A program made the translations under genes and the position numbers. Source: Dasania sp051277005 (GTDB taxonomy: Bacteria > Pseudomonadota > Gammaproteobacteria > Pseudomonadales > Dasaniaceae). From it: a stretch of DNA of 20,766 bases. The notes below the pieces were generated by a model. It ran no database searches. It had not been told where the DNA came from and saw only the letters and a program-made list of their open reading frames with translations. Below are positions 15,814 to 20,766 of the stretch, piece after piece; position 1 is the first letter of the stretch; every line of letters starts with the position of its first letter. The stretch is from assembly GCA_051277005.1 (NCBI GenBank), contig JBNMPS010000034.1, forward strand, positions 1 to 20,766. Direction: 5' to 3'.

Positions 15814-16242
15814 ATGAAGACTTTCAGCGCAAAACCTGAGTCAGTAACACGTGATTGGTTTGTAGTAGATGCAGATGGCAAGACCTTAGGTCGTTTAGCC
15901 TCTGAGATCGCTCACCGCCTACGTGGTAAACATAAAGCGGAATACACCCCGCACGTAGATACTGGCGATTATATCGTTGTTGTTAATGCCGAAAAAGTAC
16001 AAGTTACTGGCAATAAAGCAGCGGATAAAATGTATTATCACCACACCGGCTATATCGGTAACTTGAAGTCTATTAGCTTCGAGAAGTTGATTGATAAAGC
16101 TCCTGAGCGTGTTCTCCAAAACGCGGTTAAAGGCATGTTGCCTCGTAACCCGTTAGGTCGTGACATGTTCAGAAAACTTAAAGTGTACGCTGGCGCTGAG
16201 CATCCACATGCTTCGCAGCAGCCACAAGCATTGAACATATAA
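15814..16242 (+). CDS. rplM: 50S ribosomal protein L13
   Basis: The product is 142 residues, identical in length to E. coli L13. Recognisable segments are MKTFSAKPE at the N-terminus, WFVVDADGKTLGRLASEIA, LRGKHKAEYTPHVDTGDYIV, the KMYYHHTGYIG segment, VKGMLPRNPLGRDMFRKLKV and the AEHPHASQQP tail. L13 binds 23S rRNA early in 50S assembly. It is the first gene of the L13-S9 operon, with rpsI starting 12 bases after its stop. It is preceded by its own promoter and a GC-rich leader element. Confidence 0.98.
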   Translation: MKTFSAKPESVTRDWFVVDADGKTLGRLASEIAHRLRGKHKAEYTPHVDTGDYIVVVNAEKVQVTGNKAADKMYYHHTGYIGNLKSISFEKLIDKAPERVLQNAVKGMLPRNPLGRDMFRKLKVYAGAEHPHASQQPQALNI

Positions 16243-16254
16243 CGGAACGCAATT

Positions 16255-16647
16255 ATGTCAGCTACTCAATACTATGGTACCGGACGTCGTAAAACGTCTA
16301 GCGCTCGTGTATTCCTAAAGTCTGGTGCTGGTGAAATCACCATCAACAAGCGCACTTTAGATGAATACTTTGGTCGTGAAGTTGCACGTATGATCGTGCG
16401 TCAACCACTTAATTTGGTTGAAATGACCGACAAGTTCGATTTAAACATCACCGTTGCTGGTGGTGGTAGCTTCGGCCAAGCCGGTGCTATTCGTCACGGT
16501 ATTACTCGTGCTCTTATGGAGTATGACGAAGGTCTACGTGGTCAGCTGCGTGCAGCGGGTTATGTGACGCGTGATGCTCGTGAAGTTGAGCGCAAGAAAG
16601 TTGGCCTACGCAAGGCACGTAAGAAGCCACAATTCTCTAAGCGTTAA
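16255..16647 (+). CDS. rpsI: 30S ribosomal protein S9
   Basis: The product is 130 residues, the standard length. It shows YYGTGRRKTSSARVFLKSG at the start, INKRTLDEYFGRE, the GGGSFGQAGAIRHGITRAL core, and the basic C-terminal extension ending KKPQFSKR, whose last residues reach the P-site tRNA in the ribosome. It is co-transcribed with rplM, has GGA about eight bases before its ATG, and is followed by a strong terminator at 16687-16722. Confidence 0.98.
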   Translation: MSATQYYGTGRRKTSSARVFLKSGAGEITINKRTLDEYFGREVARMIVRQPLNLVEMTDKFDLNITVAGGGSFGQAGAIRHGITRALMEYDEGLRGQLRAAGYVTRDAREVERKKVGLRKARKKPQFSKR

Positions 16648-16686
16648 TTGTTGCTGCTTGTTGTGGGAGTGTTTTACTCCTGAAAG

Positions 16687-16722
16687 AAACGCCTGTGATT
16701 GTGTCAATCTGGGCGTTTTTTT
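16687..16722 (+). terminator. Terminator of rplM-rpsI
   Basis: AAACGCC (16687-16693) pairs with GGCGTTT (16712-16718), and an inner stem GATTG/CAATC closes the hairpin on a TGT loop. An uninterrupted run of seven T follows the GGCG. It lies 40 bases after the rpsI stop. A smaller stem GGAGT-GTTTT-ACTCC precedes it. Confidence 0.88.
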
Positions 16723-16828
16723 ATGGCTGTTTATTTGTGTATGCTTTCATCGGCGCGGTAAATGGCCTAGATTTTTGATGTGATTTGAAAAAAAATCTGT
16801 AAACCCGGCCATGTTGTGGGGTTAATTC

Positions 16829-16857
16829 TTGTCAGCGCGCGTCAATATCTTTACTAT
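16829..16857 (+). promoter_or_regulatory. Sigma70-type promoter of the bc1 operon
   Basis: TTGTCA (16829-16834) and TACTAT (16852-16857) are separated by 17 bases, giving 5/6 and 4/6 matches to consensus. It lies about 70 bases upstream of the petA ATG, in the gap between the rpsI terminator and petA, where no other gene is present. Confidence 0.55.
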
Positions 16858-16930
16858 GCGGCTGCTAATAATAAATTATTCATTGCCTAGCTAATAGGTC
16901 TTTAAACGCTAGTTTTAGGGGGATTACGTC

Positions 16931-17536
16931 ATGAGTCATGACGGCGTTAACACTACGCGGCGACGCTTCTTAACCGCTGCTACTTCGGTAGTCGGTGCGG
17001 CTGGGGCTGTCGGTGTTGCTGTACCTTTTGTGGGTTCTTGGAATCCCAGTGCCAAAGCCAAAGCGGCAGGTGCTCCGGTTAAGTTTGATATTAGTCGTTT
17101 AGAGCCCGGCGAAATGAGGGTTGTTGAATGGCGCGGTAAACCAGTCTATGTGGTACGCCGCTCAGCTGAAACCTTGGCTGCGTTAGAGGGTCTAGCGGGT
17201 AATCTTAAAGATCCAGATTCAAGCAATGTTGATCAGCAACCAGAATATGTAGGCAAGCTATCTCGTTCAATTAAAGATGAGTTATTGGTCTTGGTTGGCC
17301 TATGTACTCACCTAGGTTGTGCGCCTAAGTATCAGCCTGAAGTTGGACCAAGTGCCTTTGCGGGTGCTGGAGACGGCTGGATTGGTGGCTTTTTCTGCCC
17401 TTGTCACGGTTCAAAGTTTGATTTGTCAGGCCGTGTTTATCAGGGTGTTCCGGCTTCTGCGAATTTACTCGTTCCACCTTATTCATATGAGAGCGATAGC
17501 GTCATTGTTATTGGCGTAGATCAGGAGGCCACGTAA
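16931..17536 (+). CDS. petA: Ubiquinol-cytochrome c reductase Rieske iron-sulfur subunit
   Basis: The product is 201 residues. The N-terminus carries a Tat motif (TTRRRFLTAAT), then a Gly/Ala-rich hydrophobic helix (about 15-36) that remains as the membrane anchor, and the flexible hinge (AKAKAAGAPV). The Rieske cluster boxes are CTHLGC (125-130) and CPCHGS (156-161); C125, H127, C156 and H159 ligate the [2Fe-2S] cluster, and C130 and C158 form the disulfide. It passes electrons from ubiquinol at the Qo site to cytochrome c1. AGGGGGA lies seven bases before the ATG. The stop overlaps the next ATG by one base (TAATG), so translation of cytochrome b/c1 is likely coupled. Confidence 0.97.
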   Translation: MSHDGVNTTRRRFLTAATSVVGAAGAVGVAVPFVGSWNPSAKAKAAGAPVKFDISRLEPGEMRVVEWRGKPVYVVRRSAETLAALEGLAGNLKDPDSSNVDQQPEYVGKLSRSIKDELLVLVGLCTHLGCAPKYQPEVGPSAFAGAGDGWIGGFFCPCHGSKFDLSGRVYQGVPASANLLVPPYSYESDSVIVIGVDQEAT

Positions 17537-19599
17537 TGATCAATCTGTTAGTAGGTTTAAGAGACTGGGTTGATGCACGTTTGCCTATTATGCGTGCGTG
17601 GGATACCCACATGGGCAGTTACTATGCCCCGAAGAATTTTAACTTTTGGTATTACTTTGGTGTTTTATCACTCTTAGTTTTAGTGAACCAATTGTTAACC
17701 GGTATTTGGCTTACCATGAGCTATAATCCGAGTTCTGAAAATGCGTTTAACTCCGTTGAATACATCATGCGTGATGTCGATTTCGGCTGGCTTATTCGTT
17801 ATATGCATTCCACCGGCGCATCGGCGTTTTTTGTGGTGGTTTATCTGCATATGTTTCGCGCTTTAATTTACGGTTCATACCAAAAACCACGTGAATTGGT
17901 TTGGTTGTTCGGTATGTTCATCTTCCTGGTATTAATGGCTGAAGCATTCGTAGGTTACGTATTACCTTGGGGCCAAATGTCATACTGGGGTGCGCAGGTT
18001 ATTATCTCGTTGTTTGGTGCTATCCCTCTTGTGGGCGATGAGATCGTTCAATGGATTCGTGGTGACTTCCTGATTTCAGGTATTACCCTAAACAGATTCT
18101 TTGCCTTACACGTTGTGGCTTTGCCTATCGTATTATTAGGCTTGGTGGTTCTTCACTTATTAGCATTACACGAAGTGGGTTCTAACAACCCCGACGGTGT
18201 CGATATTAAGAAGAACAAAGACGAGAACGGTATTCCTAAAGACGGAATCCCTTTCCACCCTTACTACACGGTGCACGATTTACCAGCGGTAGCGGTGTTC
18301 TTGTTTGCTTTTGCTTTGATTGTTTTCTTTGCGCCAGAAATGGGTGGTTACTTTATAGAACATGCCAACTTTGAAATTGCCAATGGCTTGAAAACACCAG
18401 AGCATATTGCCCCTGTTTGGTACTTCACGCCGTTCTACTCAGTATTGCGAGCTGTGCCCGATAAGTTATTAGGCTTTGTCGCCTTTGGCTCTTCGGTTGC
18501 TATCTTGTTTATATTACCTTGGGTTGATCGCAGCCCGGTTAAGTCAATTCGCTATAAAGGTAATATCAGCAAAATAGCGTTAGGTCTATTTACTGCGTCG
18601 TTTATTATTCTTGGTGTATTGGGTGTGAAAGCGCCAACACCAGCGCGGACGTTTTTAGCCCAGGTATGCTCGATCCTCTACTTCTCGTATTTTATCTTTA
18701 TGCCTATCTGGACATCGAGAGAGAAGACTTTGCCAGTACCCGAACGCGTTACGATGAATGGTGGTATGGGGGCATGGAAAGCGATAGGTGTGCTGATTGC
18801 TATCGCATTGCTTGTGGTATTACCGTTAAAAGCAGTAGGCGCTGAATCGGCTTTTAACTGCGGCACGGTGATGTGTGATGATATTACGGTTGATGCAACT
18901 AACAAAGCTTCTCTGCAAAGTGGTGCCAAGCACTACATGAACAATTGCATGAGTTGTCATTCGCTAAAGTATGCTCGTTACGAACGTACCGCTACGGATC
19001 TTGGTGTGCCTTTAGATATTTTTGAAGAGAACTTAAAATTTGACAATCAGGCTAGAATTGGCGACTTGATGTACAATTCTGCGCCAGAAGACTTGTCAAA
19101 GAAGTGGTTTGGCGCAGCGCCACCGGATTTAACACTAGTGGCGAGAACGCGCGGTACAGATTGGCTATACACTTATTTCCGTAATTTTTATGAAGACCCT
19201 AGCCGCCCCTGGGGCGTCAACAATAGAGTCTTTAAAGATGTAGGAATGCCTCACGCATTATTAGAGCTACAAGGTATGCAAGTCTGTGCGCCTGGCCCTG
19301 AATTAGCGGCTAATGGTGGAGTGATGCGCGATCCGTTAACGGGTGAAGAATTACTTTTCGATTCAGAGACGGGTAAGCCTTTTCATCCCTGTGGGCGCTT
19401 AAAGCAAGTGTCTGAGGGTAGTATGACACCTGAAGAATTCGACTCGGCCATGTATGACTTAGTTAATTTCTTGGCCTACACCGCTGAGCCTATGGTTGAA
19501 GACCGTAAGCGTATGGGTGTTTATGTACTGTTGTTTATTACTTTGTTTTTCATCGTTACATACCTGTTAAGTCGCGAGTATTGGAAGGACATTCACTAA
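17536..19599 (+). CDS. fbcH: Fused cytochrome b / cytochrome c1 of the bc1 complex
   Basis: One uninterrupted 687-residue frame carries both subunits. Residues 1-406 are cytochrome b: heme ligands H91/H105 and H192/H207, GYVLPWGQMSYWGAQV (140-155), and a PVWY Qo-site motif (293-296). It runs through the usual VPERVT end without a stop. Residues 413-436 form a hydrophobic segment that would be the cytochrome c1 signal peptide. Cytochrome c1 follows: CMSCH heme site (471-475), the probable axial Met of GMPHALLELQG (571), C584 and C619, and a C-terminal anchor (about 660-677). The upstream AGGAGG (17523-17528) is an ideal ribosome binding site. Fused b-c1 (fbcH) is known from Bradyrhizobium and is cut after translation; separate petB and petC are usual in gammaproteobacteria. 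Confidence 0.93.
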   Translation: MINLLVGLRDWVDARLPIMRAWDTHMGSYYAPKNFNFWYYFGVLSLLVLVNQLLTGIWLTMSYNPSSENAFNSVEYIMRDVDFGWLIRYMHSTGASAFFVVVYLHMFRALIYGSYQKPRELVWLFGMFIFLVLMAEAFVGYVLPWGQMSYWGAQVIISLFGAIPLVGDEIVQWIRGDFLISGITLNRFFALHVVALPIVLLGLVVLHLLALHEVGSNNPDGVDIKKNKDENGIPKDGIPFHPYYTVHDLPAVAVFLFAFALIVFFAPEMGGYFIEHANFEIANGLKTPEHIAPVWYFTPFYSVLRAVPDKLLGFVAFGSSVAILFILPWVDRSPVKSIRYKGNISKIALGLFTASFIILGVLGVKAPTPARTFLAQVCSILYFSYFIFMPIWTSREKTLPVPERVTMNGGMGAWKAIGVLIAIALLVVLPLKAVGAESAFNCGTVMCDDITVDATNKASLQSGAKHYMNNCMSCHSLKYARYERTATDLGVPLDIFEENLKFDNQARIGDLMYNSAPEDLSKKWFGAAPPDLTLVARTRGTDWLYTYFRNFYEDPSRPWGVNNRVFKDVGMPHALLELQGMQVCAPGPELAANGGVMRDPLTGEELLFDSETGKPFHPCGRLKQVSEGSMTPEEFDSAMYDLVNFLAYTAEPMVEDRKRMGVYVLLFITLFFIVTYLLSREYWKDIH

Positions 19600-19613
19600 A
19601 CCTAGTGAGCCAT

Positions 19614-19640
19614 AATAGTCACTTCAGTGGCTATTGTTTT
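19614..19640 (+). terminator. Terminator after the cytochrome b/c1 gene
   Basis: AATAGTCAC (19614-19622) and GTGGCTATT (19627-19635) pair over nine bases with one G-U pair, around a TTCA loop, followed by GTTTT. It sits between the bc1 operon and sspA, 14 bases after the stop. Confidence 0.75.
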
Positions 19641-19667
19641 GATTGAAGATAGAACTAAGGAATTAAA

Positions 19668-20315
19668 ATGGGTGTTGTTGCCAAACGGTCATCAATGACC
19701 TTTTACTCAGATGGCGATTGCCATTACAGCCATCGTGTTCGCATTGTGTTGGCCGAGAAAGGCGTGACGGTAGATATTGTCGAAGCAGGTGGTGACGATA
19801 AGCCCGCTGAATTAGCTGATTTAAACCCCTATAACAGCTTACCAACTATGTTGGATAGAGATCTTGTTCTTTATGAGAACAAGGTGATGATGGAGTATTT
19901 GGATGAACGTTTTCCGCATCCACCACTATTACCGGTCTATCCTGTAGCTCGCGGCTCAAGCCGCCAATACATTTATCGTATTGAGCGTGATTGGTGTGTG
20001 ATGGTTGATACCATTATTAAAGGCACTAATCAAAAAGCGGTAGAGAAAGCGCAGAAAGAATTACGTGAAAGCTTAATTGCTATTGCGCCAATTTTTGCTG
20101 AAAAGCCTTTCTTTATGAGTGAGGAATTCACCTTAGTTGATTGTTGTATGGCGCCTATTTTGTGGCGGTTACCCATATTAGGTGTTGAGATTCCATCAAC
20201 CAAACAAACTAAGCCTTTGTTGGATTATATGGACACTTTGTTTGATCGTGAATCATTCCGAGAGAGCTTGTCTGAAGCAGAGCAAGAAATGCGCGATATT
20301 CAGATGCCTCTCTAA
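19668..20315 (+). CDS. sspA: Stringent starvation protein A
   Basis: The product is 215 residues (E. coli 212). It has a GST-like fold without GST activity: a thioredoxin-like N-terminal domain (MTFYSDGDCHYSHRVRIVLA, then NPYNSLPTML and the DLVLYENKVMMEYLDERFP segment) and a helical C-terminal domain. The surface loop PHP (83-85, in ERFPHPPLLPVYPVARG) is the conserved pocket needed for SspA function. SspA binds RNA polymerase and supports stationary-phase and acid-stress gene expression. AAGGA lies seven to eight bases before the ATG. It follows the bc1 operon, as in many gammaproteobacteria, and precedes sspB. Confidence 0.96.
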   Translation: MGVVAKRSSMTFYSDGDCHYSHRVRIVLAEKGVTVDIVEAGGDDKPAELADLNPYNSLPTMLDRDLVLYENKVMMEYLDERFPHPPLLPVYPVARGSSRQYIYRIERDWCVMVDTIIKGTNQKAVEKAQKELRESLIAIAPIFAEKPFFMSEEFTLVDCCMAPILWRLPILGVEIPSTKQTKPLLDYMDTLFDRESFRESLSEAEQEMRDIQMPL

Positions 20316-20328
20316 AGTGAATAGATTT

Positions 20329-20358
20329 AAAAAAGGGATGTTTTACATCCCTTTTTTT
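20329..20358 (+). terminator. Strong terminator between sspA and sspB
   Basis: GGGATG (20335-20340) and CATCCC (20346-20351) pair around TTTTA, extended by six A-T pairs on each side, with a final T7 run. The stem is 12 bp. It would stop most sspA transcription before sspB, which starts 50 bases later, so sspB needs readthrough or its own promoter. Confidence 0.88.
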
Positions 20359-20407
20359 ATAGCCAATATAAGCTAGTGTAAGTTGCGGTTTAACTAGAAG
20401 AATTATT

Positions 20408-20766
20408 ATGAGCACAAAACCTCCGGCAATGACCAATAGCCGCCCCTATATGGTGAGGGCGTTGTATGAGTGGATACTCGATAATGACTCCACCCCCTAT
20501 ATTTTAGTGAACGCACTGGATGAGACAGTTTTGGTTCCAATGGAGCATATTAAAAACGGTCAAATCGTTTTAAATGTGTCTCCTAGTGCGGTGAGGGATT
20601 TGCTGTTAAGTAATGAGTCGATGACGTTTAGCGGTCGGTTTGGTGGAGTCCCCATGGATATATATGCGCCGATGTCTGCGGTACTAGGTATTTATGCCCG
20701 AGAGAATGGACAGGGGATGATGTTTGAACTTGATGATTATGAGCCTGAGCCAGAACCACCAAAAGA
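20408..20766 (+). CDS. sspB: ClpXP protease specificity-enhancing factor SspB (3' end outside window)
   Basis: 119 codons are visible and the frame is still open at the window edge. The substrate-binding domain is clear: SRPYMVRALYEWILDNDSTP, VPMEHIKNGQIVLNVSPSAV, FSGRFGGVPMDIYAPMSAVL and GIYARENGQGMMFE. It matches SspB, the dimeric adaptor that delivers ssrA-tagged proteins to ClpXP. After residue 108 the acidic, Pro-rich linker begins (YEPEPEPPK); the short ClpX-binding tail would lie beyond the window. Start: ATG 20408 has a weak AGAAG upstream. A second ATG seven codons later (20429) is possible. Confidence 0.93.
   Translation, partial: MSTKPPAMTNSRPYMVRALYEWILDNDSTPYILVNALDETVLVPMEHIKNGQIVLNVSPSAVRDLLLSNESMTFSGRFGGVPMDIYAPMSAVLGIYARENGQGMMFELDDYEPEPEPPK

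Noticed and set aside
18412..18423. PVWY in place of PEWY at the cytochrome b Qo site
   Set aside because: The Val variant is, to my knowledge, the normal form in beta- and gammaproteobacterial cytochrome b, so it is not an anomaly.

Overview
The window is a stretch of gammaproteobacterial chromosome, probably from a marine, Cellvibrionales/Spongiibacteraceae-like organism. The class call is well supported: zapG, zapE, rplM-rpsI, the petA/cytochrome b-c1 operon and sspA-sspB lie side by side in a typical gammaproteobacterial order, and ppnP, ychJ and yaiI homologues are also present. The family-level guess is inference only.

Layout. (1) 1-1118: a truncated small lipoprotein, a small secreted charged protein, a doubtful 48-codon ORF and a Cys-cluster (YkgJ-like) protein. 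(2) 1202-2436, minus strand: a compact yaiI-ppnP-ychJ operon. (3) 2589-4985: a J-domain protein convergent with the DEAD-box RNA helicase deaD, sharing a bidirectional terminator. (4) 5200-7298: a malonyl-CoA ligase (MatB-like) and an unrecognised 174-residue cytosolic protein. (5) 7336-13776: a decaying accessory zone. It holds a possible Nudix fragment, a broken pentapeptide-repeat/K+-channel gene, an intact but atypical orphan flagellin, an antisense ORF remnant, a Tat-exported solute-binding protein split by two frameshifts, and a hybrid histidine kinase broken at about seven places. (6) 13859-20766: core genes zapG (minus), zapE, rplM-rpsI, petA with a fused cytochrome b/c1 gene, sspA, and sspB running off the window end.

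How the genes work together. zapE and zapG act on the division/envelope machinery. rplM-rpsI is the L13-S9 ribosomal operon, with a good sigma70-type promoter and a GC-rich discriminator. petA plus the fused cytochrome b/c1 gene supply the whole bc1 core (Rieske, b, c1) as a two-gene operon. sspA (RNA polymerase-associated, stress and stationary phase) precedes sspB (ClpXP adaptor) across a strong terminator hairpin. The solute-binding protein and hybrid kinase were probably a periplasmic sensing pair that has been lost.

I see no CRISPR array, tRNA, rRNA, insertion sequence or integrase. The observations most worth a second look are the run of at least three broken genes between intact core genes, the cytochrome b-c1 fusion, the orphan flagellin with a non-canonical N-terminus, and a CCCCAGGGG element present both in the rplM promoter spacer and beside its ribosome binding site. 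I do not see convincing evidence of a wholly new system.
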